DNA of 48,678 nt, taken from the NCBI GenBank assembly GCA_031272545.1, contig JAISTP010000014.1, forward strand, positions 1 through 48,678, read 5' to 3'. Positions within the stretch are counted from its first letter, which is position 1, and each line of letters begins with the position of its first letter. The notes under the pieces are model-generated. The model saw only the letters and a list, made by a program, of their open reading frames with translations, ran no database searches and was not told the origin of the DNA. Shown here in pieces: positions 26,691 through 35,233 of the stretch. The position numbers and the translations under genes were made by a program. This DNA comes from Bacilli bacterium (GTDB taxonomy: Bacteria; Bacillota_I; Bacilli_A; JAJDGJ01).

Positions 26691-28178
26691 ATGGCTTTAA
26701 TGACTGGTGAACAATACATTGAAAGTTTAAGAAAACTTAATACAAAAGTTTATATGTTTGGTGAAAAGGTAGATAATTGGGTAGATCATCCAATTATCCG
26801 CCCATCAATTAATTCAGTTGCTATGACTTATGATTTAGCACAAATGCCTGAATATCAAGATTTAATGTTAGCAGATTCTAACATTCTTCCAGGTAAAAAA
26901 GTAAACCGTTTTACTCATTTACATCAATCAACTGATGATTTGATTAAAAAAGTAAAAATGCAAAGATTACTTGGTCAAAAAACTGCTTCATGTTTCCAAA
27001 GATGTGTTGGTATGGATGCATTTAATGCAGTATACTCAACTACTTATGAAATAGATGAAGCTCATGGAACTGACTATCATAAAAGATTTATTGAATTCTT
27101 AAAAATGGTTCAAGAAAATGATTATACTGTTGATGGAGCAATGACTGATCCAAAAGGTGATCGTGGATTAGCACCACATGCGCAAGCAGACCCTGATTTA
27201 TTCTTACATATTGTAGAATATCGTGAAGATGGAATTGTTGTACGTGGAGCTAAAGCTCATCAAACTGGTTCTATTAATTCTCATTGGCACATTATTATGC
27301 CTACTATTGCAATGAAAGAAGAAGATAAAGATTATGCAGTTGCTTTTGCAGTTCCTAGTGATGCAGAAGGACTATTTATGATTTATGGTCGTCAAAGTTG
27401 TGATTGGCGTAAAATGTTAGATGGAAATAATTCTATTGATGTTGGTAATAAACAATTTGGTGGTCAAGAAGCATTAGTTGTTTTTGATGATGTATTTGTT
27501 CCAAATGAATACGTTTTCATGGCTGGTGAATATGATTTTGCTGGAATGTTAGTTGAAAGATTTGCTGGATATCATCGTCAATCTTATGGTGGATGTAAAA
27601 CTGGTGTTGGAGATGTCTTAATCGGTGCTGCTGCATTAGCTGCTGAATATAATGGTGCTGCTAAAGCGAGCCATGTTAAAGATAAACTTATTGAAATGGT
27701 TCACTTAAATGAAACAATGTATAGTTGTGGAATTGCATGTTCATGTCAAGGTTCCCAAACAAAATCAGGTAACTATGAAATTGATTATATGCTAGCAAAT
27801 GTTTGTAAGCAAAATGTTACAAGATTCCCTTATGAAATTACTCGTTTAGCTGAAGATATTGCTGGTGGATTAATGGTTACAATGCCTGCTGAAATTGATT
27901 TTGTATCAAAAACTAAAGTTGATACTAAAGCAGGTATGTCTATTGGTGAATGGACTACTAAATATTTCAAAGGTGTTAATGCTGTTTCAACTGAAAATAG
28001 ACAAAGAATCTTACGTTTAATAGAAAATATGTGTTTAGGAACTGCTGCTGTAGGATATCGTACTGAATCATTACATGGTGCAGGTTCTCCTCAAGCACAA
28101 AGAATTATGATTTCACGTCAAGCTAATATGCCTGCCAAAATCTCTTTAGCAAAAATTATTGCTGGAATTAAGGAATAA
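26691..28178 (+). CDS. abfD: 4-hydroxybutyryl-CoA dehydratase / vinylacetyl-CoA isomerase
   Basis: Uses a [4Fe-4S] cluster and FAD to convert 4-hydroxybutyryl-CoA to crotonyl-CoA by a radical route. The 495 aa match AbfD of Clostridium aminobutyricum, and the cluster ligands keep their spacing: C101 and C105 in SCFQRC, H295 and C302 in HRQSYGGC (C99, C103, H292 and C299 in that enzyme). The fold is of the acyl-CoA dehydrogenase/HpaB type, with HQTGSINSHWH near the flavin. A very strong AGGAGG ribosome site lies 23 bases after the PFOR end. No transferase or semialdehyde dehydrogenase for the 4-hydroxybutyrate route is in the window. Confidence 0.92.
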   Translation: MALMTGEQYIESLRKLNTKVYMFGEKVDNWVDHPIIRPSINSVAMTYDLAQMPEYQDLMLADSNILPGKKVNRFTHLHQSTDDLIKKVKMQRLLGQKTASCFQRCVGMDAFNAVYSTTYEIDEAHGTDYHKRFIEFLKMVQENDYTVDGAMTDPKGDRGLAPHAQADPDLFLHIVEYREDGIVVRGAKAHQTGSINSHWHIIMPTIAMKEEDKDYAVAFAVPSDAEGLFMIYGRQSCDWRKMLDGNNSIDVGNKQFGGQEALVVFDDVFVPNEYVFMAGEYDFAGMLVERFAGYHRQSYGGCKTGVGDVLIGAAALAAEYNGAAKASHVKDKLIEMVHLNETMYSCGIACSCQGSQTKSGNYEIDYMLANVCKQNVTRFPYEITRLAEDIAGGLMVTMPAEIDFVSKTKVDTKAGMSIGEWTTKYFKGVNAVSTENRQRILRLIENMCLGTAAVGYRTESLHGAGSPQAQRIMISRQANMPAKISLAKIIAGIKE

Positions 28179-28180
28179 TT

Positions 28181-28450
28181 ATGCTAGTAGGAGTAAAGTA
28201 TTGTGGGGGTTGTCAAAGCACCTATGATCGAGTAGCTGCCTACAAAAAAATTGAGAATGCTCTTGATGTTGACATTGAAATTGTTTCAGATAATGAAAAT
28301 AAAATTTATGATTTATTAATTGTTATTTGTGGTTGTAGAGTTAGATGTCCTGACATCGATAAATATCAATTTAAAGATTTTATTTATATTTATCAAGAGA
28401 GTGATCTTGATGATAAAATTAATTATATAAAAGACCTATTGCATAAATAG
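28181..28450 (+). CDS. Small Cys-rich protein with a CGGC motif, 89 aa
   Basis: Starts two bases after abfD, so probably coupled to it. The N-terminus reads MLVGVKYCGGCQSTYDR, giving Cys 8 and 11, and a second cluster ICGCRVRCPD supplies three more Cys near 50-56. This alternating small alpha/beta layout could bind a metal or Fe-S cluster or act as a thiol protein. I do not recognise a named family. Placement suggests cluster delivery, repair or electron supply for AbfD; that is inference. Its last codons form the left arm of the terminator. Confidence 0.65.
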   Translation: MLVGVKYCGGCQSTYDRVAAYKKIENALDVDIEIVSDNENKIYDLLIVICGCRVRCPDIDKYQFKDFIYIYQESDLDDKINYIKDLLHK

Positions 28451-28460
28451 GTCTTTTATT
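28429..28460 (+). terminator. Terminator of the PFOR-abfD operon
   Basis: AAAAGACCTATT / AATAGGTCTTTT, a 12-bp perfect stem with a 5-base loop. It overlaps the stop codon of the Cys-rich gene. Confidence 0.9.
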
Positions 28461-28484
28461 TACTAATATAAGTAAAGTTTGTCC

Positions 28485-28513
28485 TTGAATTTAATACTAA
28501 ATTATACTATAAT
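28485..28513 (+). promoter_or_regulatory. Promoter of tRNA-Lys
   Basis: TTGAAT (28485-28490) and TATAAT (28508-28513), spaced by 17 bases, end 21 bases before the tRNA. Confidence 0.7.
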
Positions 28514-28534
28514 ATTAATGCACAATTTTTATAT

Positions 28535-28610
28535 GTCTTCGTAGCTCAGCTGGCAGAGCAACTGACTCTTAATCAGTGGGTCCACGGTTCGAACCCGTGC
28601 GAGGACACCA
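28535..28610 (+). tRNA. tRNA-Lys (anticodon CUU)
   Basis: A complete cloverleaf of 76 bases with encoded CCA. The acceptor stem GTCTTCG pairs with CGAGGAC with one G-U pair, the D-arm contains AGCTCAGCTGGCAGAGC, and the anticodon stem ACTGA/TCAGT holds loop CTCTTAA, giving anticodon CTT that reads AAG. The T-arm is CACGG-TTCGAAC-CCGTG. AAG is the rarer Lys codon in such AT-rich genomes, so a separate tRNA-Lys(UUU) gene is expected elsewhere. It has its own promoter and terminator. Confidence 0.97.
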
Positions 28611-28620
28611 TTTAAATATA

Positions 28621-28641
28621 AAGCTCTTTAAAGAGCTTTTT
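28621..28641 (+). terminator. Terminator after tRNA-Lys
   Basis: AAGCTCTTT / AAAGAGCTT palindrome followed by TTTTA, ten bases after the tRNA. Confidence 0.8.
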
Positions 28642-28690
28642 ATTATGCTAGAAATTAATAATTATGTTTAATAAATAAGATTTTTTTCTA

Positions 28691-28719
28691 TTGTATTGCA
28701 TATCATTTTAATGTATAAT
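28691..28719 (+). promoter_or_regulatory. Promoter of rplM-rpsI
   Basis: TTGTAT (28691-28696) and consensus TATAAT (28714-28719), 17 bases apart, just before the L13 leader. Confidence 0.75.
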
Positions 28720-28725
28720 ATACAA

Positions 28726-28775
28726 GACACATAAGTGTCATTTTGTAGCCCCGGAAATCTACAAAATGATTAGGA
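28726..28775 (+). ncRNA. L13 leader, autoregulatory 5' UTR of rplM
   Basis: Two adjacent hairpins lie between promoter and ribosome site: GACAC/GTGTC (28726-28739) and a 9-bp stem ATTTTGTAG/CTACAAAAT (28740-28767) with a CCCCGGAAAT loop. This fits the known Bacillota L13 leader, through which free L13 is thought to repress its own operon. The assignment rests on position and shape; a covariance-model search would confirm it. Confidence 0.7.
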
Positions 28776-28784
28776 GGAAGAGAA

Positions 28785-29222
28785 ATGCGTCAAACAACTA
28801 TGGCTAATGCCAGTACAGTTGAACGCAAATGGTTTGTTGTTGATGCTACTGATGTAACATTAGGGCGTCTAGCAAGTCAAGTTGCTACTATCTTAAGAGG
28901 TAAACACAAACCAACATATACACCACATGTAGATTGCGGTGATTATGTAATTGTTGTCAATGCTGAAAAAGTTAAATTAACTGGAGACAAAATGGAAAAG
29001 AAAATGTACTATAATCATTCTCGTCACATTGGTGGTATGAGAGTTCGTAGTGCTAAAACTATGGTAGAAAAATATCCTGTTGAAATGCTTGAAAGAGCAA
29101 TTAAAGGGATGTTACAACACAATACTTTAGGTGATCAAATGGGTAAAAAATTATTTGTTTATGCAGGTAATGAACATCCTCATATGGCACAAAAACCAGA
29201 AGTATTAGAAATTAAAGGATAG
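28785..29222 (+). CDS. rplM: 50S ribosomal protein L13
   Basis: An early-assembling large-subunit protein. The 145 aa carry the family sequence: [39 protein letters not shown], and the C-terminal [14 protein letters not shown]. The start follows TAGGAGG and the L13 leader. It ends in TAG, one of several genes here that show TAG to be a normal stop. rpsI begins 14 bases later, the usual pairing. Confidence 0.98.
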   Translation: MRQTTMANASTVERKWFVVDATDVTLGRLASQVATILRGKHKPTYTPHVDCGDYVIVVNAEKVKLTGDKMEKKMYYNHSRHIGGMRVRSAKTMVEKYPVEMLERAIKGMLQHNTLGDQMGKKLFVYAGNEHPHMAQKPEVLEIKG

Positions 29223-29236
29223 AAAGGAAGGATATT

Positions 29237-29629
29237 ATGGCACAAGTAATGTATCGTGGAACTGGACGTCGTAAAAGTTCAGTGGCTAGAGTTATGTTAG
29301 TACCTGGTACAGGTAATATCACTGTTAATGGTCGTGATGTTAAGGAATATCTTCCATTTGAAACTTTAATTAGTGATTTAATTCAACCTTTAGTATTAAC
29401 TAATACCAGAGATAAATTTGATGTTAATGTTAATATTAATGGTGGAGGATTTACCGGTCAAACAGGAGCTATTCGTTTAGGAATTGCTAGAGCTTTATTA
29501 GAAGCTAGTTCTGAATATAGAACTGCTTTAAAAGCAGCTGGTTTCTTAAGAAGAGATGCACGTGTTAAAGAACGTAAAAAATATGGTCTTAAAGGTGCAA
29601 GACGTGCTCCACAATTCAGTAAAAGATAA
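29237..29629 (+). CDS. rpsI: 30S ribosomal protein S9
   Basis: A small-subunit protein whose C-terminal tail reaches the P-site tRNA. The 130 aa begin [19 protein letters not shown], contain [23 protein letters not shown] (split here by its glycine loop), and end in the invariant basic tail RRAPQFSKR. An AAAGGAAGG ribosome site precedes it. It shares the rplM transcript and is followed directly by a terminator. Confidence 0.98.
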   Translation: MAQVMYRGTGRRKSSVARVMLVPGTGNITVNGRDVKEYLPFETLISDLIQPLVLTNTRDKFDVNVNINGGGFTGQTGAIRLGIARALLEASSEYRTALKAAGFLRRDARVKERKKYGLKGARRAPQFSKR

Positions 29630-29644
29630 TTTTTTCGCAAGATT

Positions 29645-29673
29645 AAAAAACACATCTATTGGTGTGTTTTTTT
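29645..29673 (+). terminator. Terminator after rpsI
   Basis: AAAAAACACA / TGTGTTTTTT stem with an 8-base loop and a T7 tail. Confidence 0.85.
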
Positions 29674-29769
29674 ATTATGGTCATAAAATCATCATTTTTT
29701 CATCATATTATTACCACAAATATAAAAAATTTAGTGCTACAATGATAATGTAGAAAGGAAGAGGTAATT

Positions 29770-30183
29770 ATGAGAAGTAATATGTTACCAAGTTTTAATA
29801 ATCGTTTTAATAATATATTTGATTTAATGAGTGATGATCGTTTTGATGATATGTTTAGTAGTGATTTATCACAATTTAAAGTAGATATTAAAGATAAAGA
29901 AGATGAATATGAAGTAGAAGCTGAATTGCCTGGTTTTAATAAAGAAGATATTAGTGCTTCTTTAAAAGATCATTATTTAGAAATTGTCGCAACTAAGAAT
30001 GTTAATAATGATAGTAATGATAATTATCTATATCAAGAACGTTCTACGACAACTGTTAAAAGAACTTTTTATTTAGCTGATGCGATAAATGAAAAAGTAA
30101 GTGCTAAATTAGATAATGGAATATTAAAATTAGTTATTCCTAAAAGAAAAGTAGCTACTGAACATCATATTGAAATTGAATAA
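29770..30183 (+). CDS. Hsp20 / alpha-crystallin small heat-shock protein
   Basis: A 137-aa holdase that binds unfolding proteins without ATP. Residues about 38-130 form the alpha-crystallin domain: VDIKDKEDEYEVEAELPGFNKEDI, a YLYQERS turn, VKRTFYLADAI, and the edge strand A-x-L-D-N-G-I-L-K-L. The C-terminal I-x-I-type anchor is seen as HHIEIE. A GAAAGGAAGAGG ribosome site precedes the ATG. It lies alone between two terminators. I see no CIRCE inverted repeat upstream. Confidence 0.92.
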   Translation: MRSNMLPSFNNRFNNIFDLMSDDRFDDMFSSDLSQFKVDIKDKEDEYEVEAELPGFNKEDISASLKDHYLEIVATKNVNNDSNDNYLYQERSTTTVKRTFYLADAINEKVSAKLDNGILKLVIPKRKVATEHHIEIE

Positions 30184-30213
30184 TTATTATTAGTTATTAA
30201 AATAATATAAATA

Positions 30214-30240
30214 AAAAAACGTGATTTAATCACGTTTTTT
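30214..30240. terminator. Bidirectional terminator between hsp20 and the LCP gene
   Basis: AAAAAACGTGATT and its complement around a one-base centre; it overlaps the LCP stop codon. Confidence 0.88.
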
Positions 30241-31831
30241 AATTACTTGTTTTTGATATTGTTTCAACTTTTGTTGAATCATAAGGCATTTTTTGTTCTT
30301 TTAATGGATTAGTACCATCATCATTACTAGGAGTACTTCCTAAGACATAATATGAATTTGAAGGTAATTGTGGTTTATCAAGATTTAAATTAACATCCAT
30401 ACGATAGGTAGCATAGGCTATATCAGTTTCACTTGGAAAAACCATTGATTGAGCACCTATCATTCCTGTACTACCTGAGATATATAATTTTTCAATTTGT
30501 AAGTTCATACCATTACTTAAAATTGATTCATAGATTGTAGTAATATCATTTTTTGATAAATCAGTACTCATATACTTTGAAGCTGCACTCATTAATTTAT
30601 TTACTGTTTGTAGTGAGTTAATAGAAGTAACTTTTTTAATGATTGCTTCGATTACTAACTGCTGGTTACGACCTCGATAGAAATCACCGCCATCCTGATT
30701 ATGTCTATTTCTAGCAAAGGCTAAAGCTGTTTCACCATCCATGTGATTAACTTTTCCTTCTATCCAACATTCAGCATCATAATCTCCATGTGAGTCTTGT
30801 TCACAGACTTTAACTCCAGAACCATTTAGATTATTTACTGGAACATTAATATCAATTCCGCCAAGACTATTAATAATATCGACAACTCCAACAAAGTTAA
30901 TTCTTAATGTATAGTCAATATCAATATCATACATATTTTCTAACGTTGATTTTAAACACTCTGTTCCACCATAAGCTGCAGAATGCGTTAATTTATCTCT
31001 TGTATTATTTAAACATGTTATTGGTACATAACTATCTCTAGGAGTTGATAGTGTTGTAATACGTCCGGTTTTAGTATTTACCGTTACGATAATATTAGAA
31101 TCACCATTAGCTACTTCATCGACATCGGAACTTCTTGAATCTATCCCTGATATTAAAATAGTGAATGGCTTATCAGTAATAGTTTTTGTAGCATCACTAT
31201 TTTTTTGTTTAGCTTCAAATGTTGTAATAATCTTATAATCATCTTTAGCATTTTTATCAATACTTAATAAAGTTGCATCAGATAATGATTTTATCGCTAT
31301 TAAATCTACTTTATCATCATTTAAGGCAGTAATAGCTTTTTTTATATCGGTATATATCTTAATATCTTGTGTCTTATTTAATTTATCAATTTGTTCTTTC
31401 GCAAATGCACCATTTTCATAAGAATTTATATCTTGTATTCCAATTGAAGTACTTGAATTTATATCATCAACACTATTAATAGCACTATCTTTTTTAGCTA
31501 TTAAACTTGTTGAATAAGTAATTTCAGCATTCTTATTCATTTTAGATAACAAATTATTATAAGAAAATAATACGGTATTTATTTGATAAAAGCCAAATAA
31601 TAGAGCTAATCCTACAATAATTGATATTGTTTTTTGCCACCATTTATTAAAGAATTTATTAAATAAGAAATTAATAAAGATGATAAAACAAAATAAGATA
31701 AAAGCTAGAATAATAAATTTATTAATTGTACTTAATTTCATAGATGGAAATGAATAAATAAAGTTTATTAAAGTAGCTATTGATATTAAAGATAAGATAA
31801 TTATTAAAATAAATCTTAGTTTTTTATTCAT
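30239..31831 (-). CDS. LytR-CpsA-Psr (LCP) family phosphotransferase with an extra solute-binding-like domain
   Basis: LCP enzymes attach teichoic acid or polysaccharide from a lipid carrier to peptidoglycan. This 530-aa protein has three N-terminal membrane helices (about 7-27, 38-60 and 69-88), then a region of about 130 residues (STSIGIQDINSYENG, DDKVDLIAIKSL) resembling a small periplasmic-binding-type domain, and the LCP domain from about 225: ILISGIDSRS, then TLSTPRDSYVPI with the phosphate-binding Arg, a D-K-L-T-H-S-A-A-Y-G segment, and ALAFARNRHNQDGGDFYRGRNQQ. It is a single gene, with a TATAAT on the minus strand at 31857-31862. Confidence 0.88.
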   Translation of the reverse strand: MNKKLRFILIIILSLISIATLINFIYSFPSMKLSTINKFIILAFILFCFIIFINFLFNKFFNKWWQKTISIIVGLALLFGFYQINTVLFSYNNLLSKMNKNAEITYSTSLIAKKDSAINSVDDINSSTSIGIQDINSYENGAFAKEQIDKLNKTQDIKIYTDIKKAITALNDDKVDLIAIKSLSDATLLSIDKNAKDDYKIITTFEAKQKNSDATKTITDKPFTILISGIDSRSSDVDEVANGDSNIIVTVNTKTGRITTLSTPRDSYVPITCLNNTRDKLTHSAAYGGTECLKSTLENMYDIDIDYTLRINFVGVVDIINSLGGIDINVPVNNLNGSGVKVCEQDSHGDYDAECWIEGKVNHMDGETALAFARNRHNQDGGDFYRGRNQQLVIEAIIKKVTSINSLQTVNKLMSAASKYMSTDLSKNDITTIYESILSNGMNLQIEKLYISGSTGMIGAQSMVFPSETDIAYATYRMDVNLNLDKPQLPSNSYYVLGSTPSNDDGTNPLKEQKMPYDSTKVETISKTSN

Positions 31832-31925
31832 TAAATTAAACCTCCAAGCTTAGTATATTATACTTAATTTATTTAATTTATGCTATAATTTTTTTCTTTG
31901 AACACATATAATGAAAGATATATAG

Positions 31926-31931
31926 TATAAT
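31926..31931 (+). promoter_or_regulatory. -10 element before the pcrA unit
   Basis: TATAAT 18 bases before the TTG start of the 34-aa frame; another TATAAT lies at 31907-31912. No consensus -35 at good spacing. Confidence 0.4.
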
Positions 31932-31949
31932 AAATAAGAGGTGTTAGCT

Positions 31950-32054
31950 TTGTTTAATAAAAAAAGATTCTTAATAGTACTACTATTTATTATAGTATTA
32001 GTAATTATATATGTAAGTGAAGGATTAATTGGTTGGAGGTTTATTAATAGTTAA
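31950..32054 (+). CDS. Small single-helix membrane peptide (34 aa) coupled to pcrA
   Basis: A TTG start at 31950, six bases after GAGGTG, opens a 34-codon frame reading MFNKKRFLIVLLFIIVLVII, then a short polar tail. It has one membrane helix with a positive N-terminal side. Its stop overlaps the pcrA ATG (TAATG), which gives it a plausible role in translating pcrA. No family is recognised. The TTG start and small size keep confidence moderate. Confidence 0.5.
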   Translation: MFNKKRFLIVLLFIIVLVIIYVSEGLIGWRFINS

Positions 32055-34135
32055 TGGATTTAAGTAATTTTAATACTAATCAAAGACAAGCTATTATTAG
32101 TATATCCCCATATATTAAAGTTATTGCAGGAGCTGGTTCTGGAAAAACTTCAGTATTAACTAATCGTATTGTCTATTTAATTAAAGAAAAACAAGTTAAT
32201 CCTAAGAAGATATTAGCTATTACCTTCACTAATAAAGCAGCCAATGAAATGAAACAAAGAGTATTAAATTTATTAAATATTGATAAATTTGATGGCATGA
32301 TTGCGACTTTTCATGGTTTTTGTTTGCGTATTTTAAAAGAGGATATTAATTTATTAGGATATAGTAAAAACTTTAATATTGTCGATGGTGATGATCAAAA
32401 AAGAATATTAAAAGAAATAAATAAGACTTTAAATTATGACAGTACTGTTTTTGTACCTAATAGTATTATTAACTATATTTCTAATAAGAAGAATGATTAT
32501 GGTTTTTATTATGATGATGAACTTAGTCAAGCATATGATGAATTTTATGTAAGATATCAAGCTTATCTTAAAGAAAATGATAGCGTTGATTTTGATGATT
32601 TAATTTTATTAGTTAACCGTTTATTTGCTTGTAATAAAGATATTTTAGATAAGTGGCGTTATCGTTATCATTATCTTCATGTTGATGAGTTTCAAGATAT
32701 TAATAAAGCTCAATATCAATTGATTAAGTATTTGGGTAAAGAATTAAATGTCTTTGTTGTAGGAGATCCTGATCAAAACATTTATAGTTGGCGTGGAGCG
32801 TGTCTTGATTTTATTTTAAATTTTGAAAAAGATTTTTATCCTAGTGAAGTAATTAAATTAGAATATAATTATCGTAGTAGTAAACATATTTTAGATGTTG
32901 CTAATTCTTTAATTGTTCATAATAAAAATCGTATTGATAAAGTGTTAAAGCCAACAATTGATGATAAAAATATTAAAGTATTAAATTATGTGGGTCGTAC
33001 TGATGAGAATGAAGCTGATTTTGTGGTTAATGAGATAAATAATATTATTAGTGAAGTAGAGGGTGTTAACTATCAAGATTTTGCGATATTATATCGTGCT
33101 AACTATATTTCAAGAGTTTTTGAAAGTAAATTGCTTGATAATAATATTCCTTATCAAATTATTGGTGGTCAAAAATTCTTTGAAAGAAAAGAAATAAAAG
33201 ATATGATAGCTTATTTAAAATTATTAGTTAATAAAGATAATCTTTCATTATTAAGAATTATTAATACTCCTAAAAGAAAAATAGGAGAAGTAGCTATTAG
33301 TAAAGTTGTTAATACTTCTAACAATTTAAATGTTTTATATTTTGATTGTTTAAAAGATCATTTAAATGAAATAGGACTTACTCAAGTACAAAAAAATAAT
33401 CTAAATATTATGATAAATGAATTATTAAGTATTGAAATAGATAATGTTAATCCAGGAATTATTTTAGAAAAGTTATTTGCTTATTTTGATGTAATTAATG
33501 AATATAAATATGGTAGTGATGAATATATTTCTAGAAAAGAGAATATTCAAGAATTAATTAATTATGCGAAAAGTAGTGAAATGAATGTTACTGATTTTAT
33601 TCAAAGTATATCTTTAGATTCTACTCATGAAGATGGTAATGATGATTATAAAGTAAATCTTTTAAGTGTGCATAACGCCAAAGGATTAGAGTTTAAATAT
33701 GTTTTTGTCGTATTTTTTGTGGATGGTATTTTTCCAAGTAAATACGCTTTTAGCAAAGAAGGATTAGAAGAAGAAAGAAGATTAGCTTATGTAGCTTTTA
33801 CAAGAGCTAAAAAACAATTATTCTTATTGTCTCATATTCAAAGTTATGATTATTCTAATCATTCAAGTTCTATTTTCTTAAAAGAAATTGAACAAGATTT
33901 ATTAGATAAAGCAGGTATTTATGCCTACGATAATCATTTAGTTCCTGATTATAGTGAAGAAAAAGTGATTGAAAATAAAGAAGTTAGTAGTGATTTTCAA
34001 GTAGGAGAAAATATTGAACATCCTAAATTTAAAATAGGAAATATTCTAGCAATAGATGGTGATATTTTAACTATTGCTTTTGAACATGGAATTGGTATTA
34101 AATATATAAATAAGAATTTTATTAGAAAACTATAA
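32054..34135 (+). CDS. pcrA: UvrD/PcrA-family DNA helicase
   Basis: Superfamily 1A 3'-5' helicase for repair and removal of proteins from DNA. All motifs are visible: Q-motif region LNTNQRQAI-like at the start (NTNQRQAI), Walker A AGAGSGKT with K31, TFTNKAANEM, DEFQD, VVGDPDQNIYSWRGA, EYNYRS, SVHNAKGLEF and RLAYVAFTRAKK. The C-terminal 45 residues (VGENIEHPKFKIG) resemble the Tudor-like domain of PcrA that contacts RNA polymerase. At 693 aa it is slightly shorter than the usual 720-740. A GGAGG lies 14 bases upstream, so coupling to the small upstream frame may matter. Confidence 0.93.
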   Translation: MDLSNFNTNQRQAIISISPYIKVIAGAGSGKTSVLTNRIVYLIKEKQVNPKKILAITFTNKAANEMKQRVLNLLNIDKFDGMIATFHGFCLRILKEDINLLGYSKNFNIVDGDDQKRILKEINKTLNYDSTVFVPNSIINYISNKKNDYGFYYDDELSQAYDEFYVRYQAYLKENDSVDFDDLILLVNRLFACNKDILDKWRYRYHYLHVDEFQDINKAQYQLIKYLGKELNVFVVGDPDQNIYSWRGACLDFILNFEKDFYPSEVIKLEYNYRSSKHILDVANSLIVHNKNRIDKVLKPTIDDKNIKVLNYVGRTDENEADFVVNEINNIISEVEGVNYQDFAILYRANYISRVFESKLLDNNIPYQIIGGQKFFERKEIKDMIAYLKLLVNKDNLSLLRIINTPKRKIGEVAISKVVNTSNNLNVLYFDCLKDHLNEIGLTQVQKNNLNIMINELLSIEIDNVNPGIILEKLFAYFDVINEYKYGSDEYISRKENIQELINYAKSSEMNVTDFIQSISLDSTHEDGNDDYKVNLLSVHNAKGLEFKYVFVVFFVDGIFPSKYAFSKEGLEEERRLAYVAFTRAKKQLFLLSHIQSYDYSNHSSSIFLKEIEQDLLDKAGIYAYDNHLVPDYSEEKVIENKEVSSDFQVGENIEHPKFKIGNILAIDGDILTIAFEHGIGIKYINKNFIRKL

Positions 34136-34162
34136 ATTATGACTTAAGTAAAATAAAATTTA

Positions 34163-34171
34163 TGGTATAAT
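34163..34171 (+). promoter_or_regulatory. Extended -10 promoter of the foldase operon
   Basis: TGG followed by TATAAT (34166-34171), 31 bases before the ATG at 34203. Confidence 0.6.
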
Positions 34172-34202
34172 GTTTAAGATACAAAAAGTTGGAGGGAAGA
34201 TA

Positions 34203-35222
34203 ATGAAATATAAATTTTTATCTTTATTAATAATTGTTTTTTTATCGGTTAATATTAATGCCGCTAGTATTGATAATGGTGATAAAGAAGCAATTAATGT
34301 TAATGGGACAGCCATAACCAATCAAGAAATATATGATGAATTAATTAATACGGGAAGTTATACTGATATTTTAAATGTTTTAGATTACAAAGCGATGAAT
34401 GCTCAATACGAAAAAGATTCTCGTTTACCAGCTTTAATTGAGAAATATTACCAAGAAGCAATTAAAGATAATAATGTAACTGAATTATATAACTTAGCTG
34501 GTGTTAAAACTAAAGAAGAATATATTGAACAGGCTGGAATAAAGTTGAAAGCCCTTCAAGAATTAGCTGCTATGGATACAGCTTATGATAAAATTTTTAC
34601 TAAAGAACAAAAAGATTATGTGTTGAATAATCGTCTTTCAGGAACGATAACTATCTATCATATTTTAATAGCTCCAGAAGTTAAATTAAGTGATAGTGGT
34701 AATGATAGTGTTATTAATCAAGCTAAACAAGATGCTAATAAAAAAGCTGAAGAAGTTATTCAAAAATTAAATAGTGGTACTAAATTTAGTGATGCAGTAA
34801 AAACTTATAGTGATGATAAAACTAATAATGATGGAAAAATTGGTACTTATACTATTATGGAAGCTAATAAAGCTAAATTAGATCCTAATATCATTAAAGC
34901 TGCTTTTAGCTTAAAAGATAAGACTTATACAACGCAGCCAATCGATACTAAATATGGTTATGAAATTATTTATGTAGAAGTAAATAAAGCTAAACCAACT
35001 GGTGATGAAGCTAAGAATGATGTAGCTCGTATTTTATATGATATGTATACAGGTAATAATCCTTATACCGAACAATATGCTCTAAGCTTATATCGTCGTG
35101 CTAATGATTTAAGTATTTCAGATAATATGTTATCAAAACAATATGCTACTAGTAATTTAAGTACTAAATCTTATTTTGTAACTTATGATCCAAGTCAAGC
35201 ATATAGTCAATATGGATATTAG
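34203..35222 (+). CDS. Secreted PrsA-like peptidyl-prolyl isomerase (parvulin)
   Basis: An extracytoplasmic foldase. The ATG at 34203 follows TTGGAGGG and gives 339 aa; a start at 34170 falls on the -10 element. A signal peptide (KYKFLSLLIIVFLSV, cleavage near NINA-AS) has no lipobox Cys, so unlike Bacillus PrsA it is not a lipoprotein. A SurA/PrsA-type N-terminal domain (about 25-140) precedes the parvulin core from TIYHILIAPEV through KFSDAVKTYSDD and KIGTYTIMEANK to YGYEIIYVE near 265. It is the first of three closely spaced envelope genes. Confidence 0.82.
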   Translation: MKYKFLSLLIIVFLSVNINAASIDNGDKEAINVNGTAITNQEIYDELINTGSYTDILNVLDYKAMNAQYEKDSRLPALIEKYYQEAIKDNNVTELYNLAGVKTKEEYIEQAGIKLKALQELAAMDTAYDKIFTKEQKDYVLNNRLSGTITIYHILIAPEVKLSDSGNDSVINQAKQDANKKAEEVIQKLNSGTKFSDAVKTYSDDKTNNDGKIGTYTIMEANKAKLDPNIIKAAFSLKDKTYTTQPIDTKYGYEIIYVEVNKAKPTGDEAKNDVARILYDMYTGNNPYTEQYALSLYRRANDLSISDNMLSKQYATSNLSTKSYFVTYDPSQAYSQYGY

Positions 35223-35233
35223 GAGGTAGAATG

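Noticed and set aside
29556-29753. Plus-strand frame of 65 codons over the rpsI end and terminator
   Set aside because: It runs through the S9 C-terminus in another frame and through the terminator hairpin; no ribosome site.
29700-29769. TTAGTGCT before hsp20 as a CIRCE (HrcA) half-site
   Set aside because: The full inverted repeat with nine-base spacer is absent; only half matches by chance.
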